From contig JAFSFB010000006.1 in NCBI GenBank assembly GCA_017435385.1, positions 47,273-111,272 of the forward strand: a stretch of 64,000 bases of DNA, read 5' to 3'. Positions within the stretch are counted from its first letter, which is position 1; every line of letters starts with the position of its first letter. Source of the DNA: Clostridia bacterium (GTDB lineage: Bacteria; Bacillota; Clostridia; Oscillospirales; Acutalibacteraceae). The position numbers and the translations under genes were made by a program. The notes under the pieces were generated by a model. That model saw nothing but the letters and a program-made list of their open reading frames with translations, was not told the DNA's origin and ran no database searches. Positions 15,769-23,642 of this stretch are shown piece by piece.

Positions 15769-15915
15769 TTATGCCTTGCTGACAAAGTCAATAACAGCGG
15801 AGAAGATGTCGCCGATCATTGTGCTGACAGAAGCCATATCCTTACCTGTGATCTGTTCAATGAGAGAAAGAACAAATGTGGGGATGTCGCTGAGCATTGC
15901 AAGAATTGCAAGCAT
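15769..15915 (-). CDS. 48-residue hydrophobic/amphipathic small protein
   Basis: A short ORF with a strong AAAGGAGTG site before the ATG at 15915. The product begins MLAILAMLSDIPTFVLSLIE and ends IGDIFSAVIDFVSKA: two amphipathic helices around ITGKDM. No signal-peptide cleavage site or known domain is seen. It resembles the C-terminal amphipathic tails of secreted proteins in this window, and small toxin-like or membrane-active peptides in general composition (weak inference). It lies 52 nt downstream of the GH4 gene and may be on the same transcript. Confidence 0.55.
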   Translation of the reverse strand: MLAILAMLSDIPTFVLSLIEQITGKDMASVSTMIGDIFSAVIDFVSKA

Positions 15916-15967
15916 GAGTAACACTCCTTTCGTTGGATTTTATAACACGGCATTTGCCGGAGTTATC

Positions 15968-17290
15968 TTATTTATAGTCCTTCATATATTCGCCGTGAGC
16001 CTCGATGAGCTCGTCAACCATAGCCTTGATCTCGTCGATGGAAAGCTCGGCGGCGGTATGGGGCTCAAGCATAGCAGCCATGTAGATATCCTCACGCTTC
16101 TTCGTGACTGCGGCATTGATAGTGAGAAGCTGAGCGTTGATGTTTGTCATGTTCATTGCCGCAAGCTGAACGGGGAGCTTGCCTACATGGCAGGGGTTAC
16201 AGCCTCTGCCGTCGATAAGGCAGGGAACCTCAACGCATGCGTCTGCGGGAAGGTTATCGATAAGACCTGTGTTGAGAACATTGCCGCCGATCTTATAGGG
16301 GTTACCCGTGACGATTGCCTCCATGATGTATGAAGCATATTCTCCCGAACGCTCATGAGTGATTTTTCCGTCGGCAAGGATCCTTTCCTTTTCTTCCTTC
16401 CAGCCCTTTATCTGGTTGACACAGCGGCGGGGATATTCGTCAAGGGGGATGTTGTATCTGTCGATGAGCTCGGGGTATTTCGACTTGATATAGAAGCAGT
16501 TATATTCGGAGTTATGTTCGCTGGATTCGGTGCAGTAATATCCGAAATTCTTTATGTACTCAAATCTTACCATGTCGCTGTGCTTTTCGTTCGCATTTTT
16601 CTCAGCGGCTCTGCGACGGATCTCGGGATAAAGATCGTTGCCGTCCTTATCCTGAATTTCAAGAAGCCAGCCCATGTGGTTGATGCCTGCGATGAGTTCC
16701 TTTCTGCCGTCGAGCTTGTCCTGCATGCCGAGTGAGTTGAGAAGATCTCTTGAGCAGCTCTGAACGCTGTGGCAAAGACCGATGGTCTTGACCTTTGTAT
16801 ATCTCTGCATATATCCAGAAAGGATAGCCATGGGATTTGTATAGTTGAGGAACCACGCATCGGGGCATACCTCTTCCATATCGTTTGCAAAATCCTGAAG
16901 AACGGGAATCGTTCTCAGACCTCTCATGATGCCGCCGATGCCGAGGGTGTCGGCTATCGTCTGGCGAAGACCGTATTTCTTGGGGACCTCAAAGTCGATG
17001 ATCGTGCAAGGGTCGTAAAGACCGACCTGAATGGCATTGACAACGAAATCTGCCCCTCTGAGGGCATCCTTTCTGTTTTCGACGCCGCAGTATTTTTCGA
17101 TCTTTGCCTTTCCGTCATTTATATTCTTATTGATGGCGCTGATGATGATATAGCTGTCCTCAAGTCTTTCCTCATCGATGTCATAAAGAGCGATGGTGCT
17201 TTCGCAAAGGCTCGGAGTACACATGCAGTCGCCGAGAACGTTTCTCGCAAAAACGGTGCTTCCTGCACCCATGAATGTAATTTTAGGCAT
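15968..17290 (-). CDS. GH4-family alpha-glucosidase/alpha-galactosidase
   Basis: A 440-residue NAD+- and Mn2+-dependent glycosidase of family 4. The N-terminus ITFMGAGSTVFARNVLGD is the Rossmann NAD-binding loop. Further motifs are GADFVVNAIQVG, NYTNPMAIL (~150), GLCHSVQ (~175; the Cys and His bind the metal) and GINHMGWLL (~205). The CHSVQ variant is typical of the MelA/AglA alpha-glycosidase branch rather than the 6-phospho-beta-glucosidases. These enzymes cleave by transient oxidation at C3, elimination and re-reduction. The exact sugar is not determinable. The start has an AAGGAG site. No transporter gene adjoins it. Confidence 0.92.
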   Translation of the reverse strand: MPKITFMGAGSTVFARNVLGDCMCTPSLCESTIALYDIDEERLEDSYIIISAINKNINDGKAKIEKYCGVENRKDALRGADFVVNAIQVGLYDPCTIIDFEVPKKYGLRQTIADTLGIGGIMRGLRTIPVLQDFANDMEEVCPDAWFLNYTNPMAILSGYMQRYTKVKTIGLCHSVQSCSRDLLNSLGMQDKLDGRKELIAGINHMGWLLEIQDKDGNDLYPEIRRRAAEKNANEKHSDMVRFEYIKNFGYYCTESSEHNSEYNCFYIKSKYPELIDRYNIPLDEYPRRCVNQIKGWKEEKERILADGKITHERSGEYASYIMEAIVTGNPYKIGGNVLNTGLIDNLPADACVEVPCLIDGRGCNPCHVGKLPVQLAAMNMTNINAQLLTINAAVTKKREDIYMAAMLEPHTAAELSIDEIKAMVDELIEAHGEYMKDYK

Positions 17291-17409
17291 AGTCTGAGCT
17301 CCTTTCGGATGTTTGGTTGGCGGTTTCCGCCTGAATTAAATATACCATAACCGCAGGTCATTTACAATAGAAAAAACTCAATTATGCGATGCAACATATT
17401 GGGTAATGC

Positions 17410-17438
17410 TTTACAAATGCACAACAATTTGGTAGAAT
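17410..17438 (+). promoter_or_regulatory. Sigma-A promoter of the secreted phosphatase
   Basis: TTTACA at 17410-17415, a 17-nt spacer, TAGAAT at 17433-17438, just upstream of the AAAAAGGAGGAG ribosome binding site. Confidence 0.7.
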
Positions 17439-17459
17439 GACAAAAAAGGAGGAGATAGA

Positions 17460-18875
17460 ATGAAAAAAATTATTTCCGTTTCAATGGCAATTGTAATGCT
17501 TCTTCAGGTCTGCATTTTTGCATTTGCACACTTCAATGCACCAGCTCTCACCAAAGCAGAATGGGATACGCTTTACAACTCTCTCAAGGATGACAACACC
17601 CTTCCCATGCTTTGCGTCGGTGCAGATGAAACCGAGGTTGGTCTTTGCTGGCATGCCGACAAGGAAACCGCCGTTGCGCAGGTCAGGGTTGCGGATAATG
17701 CCGATATGAACGGTGCAGAAACCTTCACGGGCGAAAAAACCGATGCAGAAAATGATGAGCAGGTTGTATGCCGTGTTACCGTCACGGGACTTAAAGAAAA
17801 TTCAACCTATTATTATCAGTGGTATTCCGACAACGGCTGGAGTAAATCATGCAAATACGAAACGAAGTCATTCGGCGACCATAAGGCTCTGGTTATCGGC
17901 GATATTCAGATCGGAGGTCAGACGGAATCGACCGAGGTTCAGTCCATGAACGGCTATACATGGAACAGCGTTCTTGCCGAGGCTCTTTCAAAGAATCCCG
18001 ACGCAAGCTTCATGCTTTCTGCCGGCGACAACACCTCGACAGGTCAGACTGCGGCTGAATGGCAGACTCTCCTCATGCCCGAAGCTCTCAGAAGCCTTCC
18101 TCTTGCTCTTGCGATAGGCAATCATGACAAGAAGGGTATGATGTATAATTATTATACAAACATGCCCAACGAATATTTCGGCAAATACTTTGAAGGATTA
18201 GACAGAGATTTCTGGTTCCGCTACGGCGATGTGCTCTATCTCGTTTTTGATGCGTGCTCACCGAGTGCCGCCGACCATATGGCTATGGCAAAGGAAGCGG
18301 TCGAGGCTAATCCCGATGCAAAATGGCGTATCGGCGTTATGCATCAGGCTCTTTTCGGTCCGGGCTACAGTGCACTTGATCCCGAAACAATGATCCTTCT
18401 CAATGCGGTATTCAGTCCGATTTTCGATTCCTTTGATGTTGACCTTGTTCTCACGGGACACAGCCATCTTCAGGGCCGTTCTCATTTCATCTGGGAAAGC
18501 TCGGTCGTCGGCAAGGCGGAAAGCGGAAAAACTTATACCGACCCGAGAGGCACGGTTTATCTGAACACGAATGCTATCTGCGATCAGGGCAGCTTCAGCG
18601 GCTCCGCACAGTACATGGCATACAGCTTTTATGATAACGATGTAACGACCTACACAACTCTCGAGTTCGAGGGAGATACCCTTAAAATCGAAACAAAGAG
18701 AGGCGACAACAGCGAGCTGCTTGACAGCCTGACTCTCAAAAAGACAAAGGATTTCAAGGATAACGGTATCCTTCAGAAGCTCCACAGATTCGTTTACAAG
18801 TTTGTTGAGTTCCTCGGAATCGTTTATCAGAAAATCGACAATGTTGTCGTTGCAATCAGAGGCGGACATTTTTAA
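17460..18875 (+). CDS. Secreted purple-acid-phosphatase-like metallophosphoesterase
   Basis: A 471-residue exported protein. Signal peptide 1-23 (MKKIISVSMAIVMLLQVCIF, then AFAHF). Residues ~50-130 form a fibronectin/Ig-like N-terminal domain of purple acid phosphatases (VTGLKENSTYYYQWYS). The catalytic domain (~140-400) shows GDIQIGG, SAGDNTS, IGNHDKKG, GVMHQALFG and TGHSHLQ, the dimetal ligand set. The C-terminal ~35 residues (KLHRFVYKFVEFLGIVY and onward) are amphipathic and may tether the protein to the membrane. It probably releases phosphate from extracellular phosphoesters. A terminator follows. Confidence 0.87.
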   Translation: MKKIISVSMAIVMLLQVCIFAFAHFNAPALTKAEWDTLYNSLKDDNTLPMLCVGADETEVGLCWHADKETAVAQVRVADNADMNGAETFTGEKTDAENDEQVVCRVTVTGLKENSTYYYQWYSDNGWSKSCKYETKSFGDHKALVIGDIQIGGQTESTEVQSMNGYTWNSVLAEALSKNPDASFMLSAGDNTSTGQTAAEWQTLLMPEALRSLPLALAIGNHDKKGMMYNYYTNMPNEYFGKYFEGLDRDFWFRYGDVLYLVFDACSPSAADHMAMAKEAVEANPDAKWRIGVMHQALFGPGYSALDPETMILLNAVFSPIFDSFDVDLVLTGHSHLQGRSHFIWESSVVGKAESGKTYTDPRGTVYLNTNAICDQGSFSGSAQYMAYSFYDNDVTTYTTLEFEGDTLKIETKRGDNSELLDSLTLKKTKDFKDNGILQKLHRFVYKFVEFLGIVYQKIDNVVVAIRGGHF

Positions 18876-18884
18876 TTGACGAAG

Positions 18885-18917
18885 ATCCTCACAGCCTGCG
18901 GTTGTGAGGATTTCTTT
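18885..18917 (+). terminator. Terminator after the secreted phosphatase
   Basis: Stem ATCCTCACAGCC / GGTTGTGAGGAT with a TGC loop, then TTCTTTAT. Confidence 0.75.
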
Positions 18918-18991
18918 ATAGTATTGTAATATTTTCTTTATAATTATATTGTAGAATAAGAGTGACAAAATGATGGAACAGGGGAGTTTGC

Positions 18992-19654
18992 ATGAAAACA
19001 GTCAAAAAACTGATATCGCTCGCCGTTATGCTTGCTTTTGTTGCGGGAGTTGCGGCAATCGGGCTGAGCGGGTATGTAAAGCTTAATGCGGAAAAATATA
19101 TTCTCGAAGCTGACGAGGCAGGCGAAGGCTATGACTGCATTCTCGTTCTCGGCTGCAAGGTAAACGGCGATTCGCCGAGCCTGATGCTCAGGGACAGGCT
19201 TAGTCAGGGCGTTGAGCTTTATCATGCAGGAGCAAGCGACAGACTTCTCATGAGCGGCGACCACGGAAAAGACGGTTATGACGAGGTCGGTGTCATGAAG
19301 GAATATGCGATTGATGCAGGTGTTGAAACGGAAAATATTTTCGAGGACCATGCCGGCTTCTCGACCTATGAAAGCATGTATCGGGCGAGGGATATTTTCA
19401 AGGCAAAGAAGATTCTGATCGTCACTCAGGAATATCATCTTTACCGTGCAGTTTACGATGCAAGAGCTCTCGGGCTCGACGCATACGGAGTTGTTGCCGA
19501 GCCGAGCATGAATTACGGCGGACAGATCTACAGGGATATAAGAGAGATTTTTGCAAGGGACAAGGACTTTTTCTTTTCTCTGATTCAGCCGAAACCGACA
19601 TATCTCGGAGAAGCTATTCCGATAAGCGGTAACGGAGAAGCAACTCAGGGCTGA
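18992..19654 (+). CDS. SanA/YdcF-like DUF218 envelope protein
   Basis: A 220-residue protein with an N-terminal membrane helix (about 9-29) and a DUF218 domain: DCILVLGCKVNGDSPS (~45-60), MLRDRLSQG, LMSGDHGKDGYDEVGVMKEY and VTQEYHLYRA (~150). SanA of E. coli affects vancomycin exclusion and envelope integrity. The DUF218 fold binds small, possibly nucleotide or lipid-linked, ligands, but the biochemistry is poorly defined. The ribosome binding site is CAGGGGAG. It is convergent with the ribosomal operon across a shared terminator. Confidence 0.86.
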   Translation: MKTVKKLISLAVMLAFVAGVAAIGLSGYVKLNAEKYILEADEAGEGYDCILVLGCKVNGDSPSLMLRDRLSQGVELYHAGASDRLLMSGDHGKDGYDEVGVMKEYAIDAGVETENIFEDHAGFSTYESMYRARDIFKAKKILIVTQEYHLYRAVYDARALGLDAYGVVAEPSMNYGGQIYRDIREIFARDKDFFFSLIQPKPTYLGEAIPISGNGEATQG

Positions 19655-19668
19655 TAAAACTTAATAAA

Positions 19669-19701
19669 AAACAAAAGCCCCATACTCCGGAGAGTATGGG
19701 G
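19669..19701. terminator. Bidirectional terminator between sanA-like gene and rplL
   Basis: Perfect 10-bp stem CCCCATACTC / GAGTATGGGG with a CGGA loop. The minus strand continues into CTTTTGTTTTTTATT, a good T-tract for the ribosomal operon. Confidence 0.85.
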
Positions 19702-19723
19702 TTCATTGCATTTTGAGGTTAAA

Positions 19724-20101
19724 TTATTTAATTTCAACCTTTGCGCCAACTTCTTCAAGCTTAGCCTTGATAGCTTCAGCGTCATCCTTGGAAACAGCTT
19801 CCTTGAGAGCCTTGGGAGCGCCGTCAACAACAGCCTTAGCTTCAACGAGGCCAAGACCTGTGATCTCACGAACAGCCTTGATAACCTTAACCTTTTCTGA
19901 ACCAACTTCAGCAAGGATAACGTCGAATTCTGTCTTTTCTTCAGCAGCAGCAGCGCCTGCATCAACAGGACCTGCAACAGCTACAGCAGCAGCTGCGGAT
20001 ACGCCGAATTCTTCTTCTACTGCGTGAACGAGCTCTGAAAGCTCAAGTACGGTAAGTTCTTTGATTGTTTCAATCATTGCTGCAATCTTTTCTGATGCCA
20101 T
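19724..20101 (-). CDS. rplL: 50S ribosomal protein L7/L12
   Basis: A 125-residue stalk protein. The ATG at 20101 has GGAGG eight nt upstream; an in-frame ATG at 20116 does not. The N-terminal dimerisation helix ([16 protein letters not shown]), an Ala-rich hinge (~36-55) and the C-terminal domain with KIKVIK-like and [16 protein letters not shown] motifs are all present. It recruits translation GTPases. It is the last gene of the operon; a terminator follows at once and rpoB is absent downstream. Confidence 0.97.
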   Translation of the reverse strand: MASEKIAAMIETIKELTVLELSELVHAVEEEFGVSAAAAVAVAGPVDAGAAAAEEKTEFDVILAEVGSEKVKVIKAVREITGLGLVEAKAVVDGAPKALKEAVSKDDAEAIKAKLEEVGAKVEIK

Positions 20102-20149
20102 TTTATTTTCCTCCAATTTAATAAATAGATTTTTAATTAATAAATTTGA

Positions 20150-20686
20150 TTATGCTTCTGCGGGAGCTTCTTCAGCTGCTGCAGGAGCTGCTTCGCCGCC
20201 CTTATCAACAACAGCCTGAATAGCACGGGCGAAAGCTGCGATGGGAGCGTTGAATGCGTTGCAAACTGTTGCGAGAAGGATTTCTCTTGTGGGAAGTTTT
20301 GCAAGCGAGTCGATTGTTGCTGTGTCAACAACTGCGCCGTCAAGATAACCGCTCTTAACGGAGAAGTTCTTGTGAGTTTCAGCAAACTTTGAAAGGATTC
20401 TTGCGGCTGCTGTGTGGTCCTCGGGGCTGATTGCGATAGCAGTTGTTCCCTCGAGAACATTGCAAAGGTCATCAAGACCTGCGTTCTTGGCAGCAAGACC
20501 GAGAAGGGTGTTCTTAACTACCGAATATTTGATGCCTGCTTCACGAAGCTCCTTACGGAGTTTGGTATCGTCAGCAACGTTGATGCCTTTATAGTCAACA
20601 ACAACACCTGCAACTGAATTCTGAAGCTGCTCGGTAAGTTCAGCAACGACCTGTTTTTTCTGCTCTAAAACTTTTGCGCTGGGCAT
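20150..20686 (-). CDS. rplJ: 50S ribosomal protein L10
   Basis: A 178-residue protein that forms the base of the L7/L12 stalk. Characteristic segments: MPSAKVLEQKKQVVAELTEQ, VVVDYKGINVADDTKLRKEL and GIKYSVVKNTLLGLA. The C-terminus is Ala-Glu rich (APAAAEEAPAEA), a frequent extension. The start has GGAGGTG. It is preceded by an L10-leader-like RNA structure and followed by rplL after ~48 nt. Expression is probably autoregulated by L10(L12)4 binding the leader. Confidence 0.97.
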   Translation of the reverse strand: MPSAKVLEQKKQVVAELTEQLQNSVAGVVVDYKGINVADDTKLRKELREAGIKYSVVKNTLLGLAAKNAGLDDLCNVLEGTTAIAISPEDHTAAARILSKFAETHKNFSVKSGYLDGAVVDTATIDSLAKLPTREILLATVCNAFNAPIAAFARAIQAVVDKGGEAAPAAAEEAPAEA

Positions 20687-20739
20687 TTATTTTCACCTCC
20701 GTTGGTTAAATGCAATGAAATAACTTAAAGTTACCAAAA

Positions 20740-20885
20740 TTAAAAGCCCTTTCCGCAAACCGCAGAAAGGGCATGACATACTTAAATATTATGAGAAATA
20801 TTCCGTATGCTTCCTCTCTCGGCAGGCGGTTAAAAACCTTTATGCGAAAAGCACCTGCTGTCTTAAAAAGAACAGCTTAGCTATG
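20740..20885 (-). promoter_or_regulatory. Ribosomal protein L10 leader with attenuator-like hairpin
   Basis: The rplA-rplJ gap is 239 nt. On the minus strand it reads AGCTGTTCTTTTTAAGACAG, AGGTGCTTTTCGCATAAAGG and AACCGCCTGCCGAGAGAGGA, then ends in a stem GCCCTTTCTGCGG / CCGCAAAGGGC-like (20746-20772) followed by TTTTAATTTT. This matches the position and form of Bacillota L10 leaders, where a kink-turn binds the L10-L12 complex and a terminator attenuates rplJL. Confidence 0.78.
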
Positions 20886-20925
20886 ATAGCACACTTTCAT
20901 GTGCATGTCAAGCATTTTTTTAAAA

Positions 20926-21633
20926 TTATGCTTCCTGAGCTGTGCCAACCTTGTTGGGGTTAACCTTAACGCCGGGGCCCATTGTTGTAGCAAGAACGCA
21001 GGAGCGGATGTACTGACCCTTTGCAGCAGCGGGCTTAGCCTTGATGATAGCGTCAAGAAGAGTGGTGAAGTTTTCACCGAGCTTTTCAGCGCCGAAGGAA
21101 ACCTTGCCGATGGGGCAGTGGATGATGTTTGTTTTGTCAAGACGGTACTCGATCTTACCTGCCTTAGCTTCTGTAACAGCCTTGGCAACATCAGGAGTAA
21201 CGGTACCTGCCTTGGGGCTGGGCATAAGTCCGCGGGGACCGAGAACCTTACCAAGACGGCCAACAAGACCCATCATGTTGGGTGCTGCGATACAAACGTC
21301 GAAATCCATGAAGCCTTCGCCCTGGATTCTTGCAACGAGATCTTCTGCACCGACAACTTCTGCGCCTGCAGCTGCTGCTGCGTCAGCGTCTGCGCCCTTA
21401 GCGAAAACAGCAACTCTGACTGTACGGCCTGTGCCGTTGGGGAGAACTACTGCGCCTCTGACCTGCTGATCAGCGTGACGAGAGTCAACACCCAGACGAA
21501 CGTGAACTTCAACAGTTTCGTCAAATTTTGCGCTTGCAGTCTTAACTGCAAGATCAAGTGCTTCGTTAACGTCGTAGAGAGCTGCCTTATCTACGAGCTT
21601 AGCACTTTCAGTATATTTCTTTCCGTGTTTCAT
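20926..21633 (-). CDS. rplA: 50S ribosomal protein L1
   Basis: A 235-residue protein of the L1 stalk. The start at 21633 ([20 protein letters not shown]) has GGGAGG upstream. Motifs include [20 protein letters not shown], the [12 protein letters not shown] segment and [19 protein letters not shown], which is the L1 signature. L1 binds 23S rRNA helices and can repress its own rplKA message. It lies ~58 nt after rplK in the operon. Confidence 0.97.
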   Translation of the reverse strand: MKHGKKYTESAKLVDKAALYDVNEALDLAVKTASAKFDETVEVHVRLGVDSRHADQQVRGAVVLPNGTGRTVRVAVFAKGADADAAAAAGAEVVGAEDLVARIQGEGFMDFDVCIAAPNMMGLVGRLGKVLGPRGLMPSPKAGTVTPDVAKAVTEAKAGKIEYRLDKTNIIHCPIGKVSFGAEKLGENFTTLLDAIIKAKPAAAKGQYIRSCVLATTMGPGVKVNPNKVGTAQEA

Positions 21634-21691
21634 GTTAATTTTTCCTCCCAATCATGTGGTTAATCGGATTTGTTCCTCCCACAGTATGCAA

Positions 21692-22117
21692 TCAATCGGT
21701 TACGGTAACGCCCATTGAGCGAGCTGTGCCGGCGATCATGCTCATTGCAGCTTCAACATTAGCTGCGTTGAGGTCGGGCATCTTCTGCTCAGCAATCTTG
21801 CGAACCTGTTCGGATGTGATTGTTGCAACCTTGGTTTTGTTGGGAACGCCTGAACCGCTTTCAATGCCGCAAGCCTTCTTGATAAGAACTGCAGCGGGCG
21901 GAGTCTTGGTGATGAATGAGAATGTGCGGTCAGCGTAAACTGTGATAACAACGGGGATGATAAGTCCCATGTCGTTCTTTGTGCGCTCATTGAATTCCTT
22001 TGTGAAGGACATGATGTTAACGCCGTGCTGACCGAGGGCAGGACCTACAGGGGGAGCCGGAGTGGCCTTACCTGCGGGAATCTGTAACTTAATTAAGCCA
22101 ACAACTTTCTGTGCCAT
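21692..22117 (-). CDS. rplK: 50S ribosomal protein L11
   Basis: A 141-residue protein. The start at 22117 is [20 protein letters not shown] with GGAGG eight nt upstream; the in-frame ATG at 22132 lacks a site. It has the [15 protein letters not shown] motif and the C-terminal rRNA-binding domain ([23 protein letters not shown] region). It forms the GTPase-associated centre with 23S rRNA. Confidence 0.97.
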   Translation of the reverse strand: MAQKVVGLIKLQIPAGKATPAPPVGPALGQHGVNIMSFTKEFNERTKNDMGLIIPVVITVYADRTFSFITKTPPAAVLIKKACGIESGSGVPNKTKVATITSEQVRKIAEQKMPDLNAANVEAAMSMIAGTARSMGVTVTD

Positions 22118-22257
22118 AATTAAAACCTCCAATATGATGTGGTAAATGGCGGAGCAAGCATAAGATTTTTGCTCCTCCCACGAAGCCGGAGCATACGCTC
22201 TGACTGTGCCCGTCAGGGCACTAAATTTGAAAGGGTGAAACCCTCAAATTACCGTGA
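22118..22257 (-). other. nusG-rplK spacer with two hairpins
   Basis: On the minus strand AATTTGAGGGT / ACCCTTTCAAATT and then GTGCCC / GGGCAC (22206-22221) form two stems, followed by GTGGGAGGAGC and the rplK ribosome binding site. A GTGGGAG...CCAC pairing before rplK is common in Bacillota and may be an L1 or L11 control region. No T-tract, so termination is unlikely. Confidence 0.45.
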
Positions 22258-22806
22258 TTATTCGGCAAGCTCAACCTGATCGAGCTCGAGCTCAACCGTG
22301 GTTTCTTTGCCAAAGAGTGCTGAAACCGTAACCTTGACCATGTTGTTTTCAAGATCGATTTCTTCAACAACACCGCTGAAGCCGTCAAAGATCTCGTCGA
22401 TAATGTTGACCGTGTCGCCTACATTATAAGAAACCTCAACGCTTCTCTTCTCAACTCCGAGCCTGATAACTTCTTCGTCGGTAAGAGGTATTGCCTTGTT
22501 TTCAGGACCAACAAAGCCTGTGACGCCTCTGGTGTTTCTGATGAGGAGCCATGTTTCGTCGCTCATAGCGGGGCGGTTATCCTTGTCGGGAGTAACAGCA
22601 ACCTTAACGAGAACGTAACCGGGGAAAAGCTTGCGCTCAACCTCTTTTTTCTTCTCAGCATCAACAACGATTTCAGTGGGTATCTTGACTTCGAGGATCT
22701 GATCCTGCATTTTGCGGTTTTCAACCATTTTTTCAATGTTGGTTGCAACCTTGTTCTCATAACCGGAGTAGGTATGAACAACATACCATCTTGTGTCAGG
22801 TGACAT
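22258..22806 (-). CDS. nusG: Transcription termination/antitermination factor NusG
   Basis: A 182-residue protein with the NGN domain (RWYVVHTYSGYENKVATNIE; FPGYVLVKVAV) and a C-terminal KOW domain (VGDTVNIIDEIFDGFSGVV). It links RNA polymerase to Rho, ribosome or pausing signals. The ribosome binding site GGGAGG precedes the ATG. It lies 16 nt after secE, as in most Bacillota. Confidence 0.97.
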   Translation of the reverse strand: MSPDTRWYVVHTYSGYENKVATNIEKMVENRKMQDQILEVKIPTEIVVDAEKKKEVERKLFPGYVLVKVAVTPDKDNRPAMSDETWLLIRNTRGVTGFVGPENKAIPLTDEEVIRLGVEKRSVEVSYNVGDTVNIIDEIFDGFSGVVEEIDLENNMVKVTVSALFGKETTVELELDQVELAE

Positions 22807-22822
22807 TTTTAACCCTCCCGGT

Positions 22823-23191
22823 TTAGCCGATGAAGAAATCAGCGGCGTTGATAGCGGCAGCAGCCTGAGTGGTTACTTCGGCGGCGGCATCTGCCTTTTC
22901 AGCAAGTCCCTGAAGAAGAGAAATGCTCTTTGTGAGGGCAGTGTCAATACCGAAAATAACAAGACCAACAACGAGAACTACTGCGAGAACAATTAAAGTG
23001 GACTTAATGACTGTTTTGGCATCAGGCCAAACAATCTTTTTGATTTCGCCCTTGAGATCCTTGCAGAACTTTTTGATTGCCTTGCCGGCTCTTACAAAGA
23101 AATTGCCGTTAGGATTGGCAGGTTTCTTGTCGTTTTTCTTTTCAGCGGCGGCAACCTTTTCTGCTGCCTGGGAAACTTCCTTTTTAGCCAT
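22823..23191 (-). CDS. secE: Preprotein translocase subunit SecE with long tails
   Basis: A 122-residue protein; single-helix Bacillota SecE proteins are usually ~60 residues. The core is present: FCKDLKGEIKKIVWPDAKTV (amphipathic helix with the conserved VWP) and one membrane helix (about 63-85). In addition there is a ~38-residue Lys/Ala-rich N-terminal extension (KKEVSQAAEKVAAAEKKNDK) and a ~35-residue Ala-rich C-terminal tail (LAEKADAAAEVTTQAAAAIN) after the membrane helix. Its place between rpmG and nusG confirms identity. The tail would face outside in the standard orientation; its role is unknown. Confidence 0.92.
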   Translation of the reverse strand: MAKKEVSQAAEKVAAAEKKNDKKPANPNGNFFVRAGKAIKKFCKDLKGEIKKIVWPDAKTVIKSTLIVLAVVLVVGLVIFGIDTALTKSISLLQGLAEKADAAAEVTTQAAAAINAADFFIG

Positions 23192-23211
23192 AGGTTAATC
23201 CTCCCGCTTAA

Positions 23212-23376
23212 TTATTTGGATTCTTTGTGGAGAGTGTGTTTCTTGCAGAAACGGCAGTATTTGTTCATCTCCAGCCTGTCGGGTGTGTTCTGCTTGTTTT
23301 TCATTGTGTTGTAATTGCGTTGTTTGCATTCGGTGCAAGAAAGCGTAATCTTAACTCTTTTACCGTTAGCAGCCAT
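23212..23376 (-). CDS. rpmG: 50S ribosomal protein L33
   Basis: A 54-residue protein, first gene of the operon, with GGAGGTG before the ATG at 23376. It carries two zinc-binding pairs, [10 protein letters not shown] and [13 protein letters not shown], so it is a zinc-containing (C+) L33, often replaced by a C- paralogue under zinc limitation. Position before secE-nusG is standard in Bacillota. Confidence 0.94.
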   Translation of the reverse strand: MAANGKRVKITLSCTECKQRNYNTMKNKQNTPDRLEMNKYCRFCKKHTLHKESK

Positions 23377-23513
23377 GTGCGGCACCTCCATTTAATCGGA
23401 ATTTTTAGCGCAGCTCAAGTCTATCAGGCAACCAAAGCTGCTGCTCAAGCCTCCCTCTGCGTAACTTTGAAATTCAGGGCGCAAAAAAAGAACCCTCCTG
23501 CAGAGGTAGAATA

Positions 23514-23542
23514 ATGATATCACATTGCATCTCTGCAGTCAA
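23514..23542 (-). promoter_or_regulatory. Sigma-A promoter of the rpmG-secE-nusG-rplKAJL operon
   Basis: On the minus strand TTGACT (23537-23542), a 17-nt spacer and TATCAT (23514-23519). An inverted repeat CTGCAGAG / CTCTGCAG (23499-23506 and 23531-23538) brackets the -10 region, a possible operator. An untranslated leader of ~130 nt to rpmG contains TTCTTTTTTT and an imperfect CTTGAGC-GC direct repeat. Confidence 0.72.
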
Positions 23543-23642
23543 GAACTTTTTTTGATTTTGTTAAATTTGTAAAATTGTTTGCGTTTTTTATTACAATTAC
23601 ATTATATATATGTCAACATCAACATAAAAACGCAGCTTCGGA

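Noticed and set aside
20899..21663. Long plus-strand ORF (254 codons, Cys-rich) opposite rplA
   Set aside because: It is an antisense shadow of rplA with no ribosome binding site; its Cys/Ala richness comes from the reverse complement of biased ribosomal codons.
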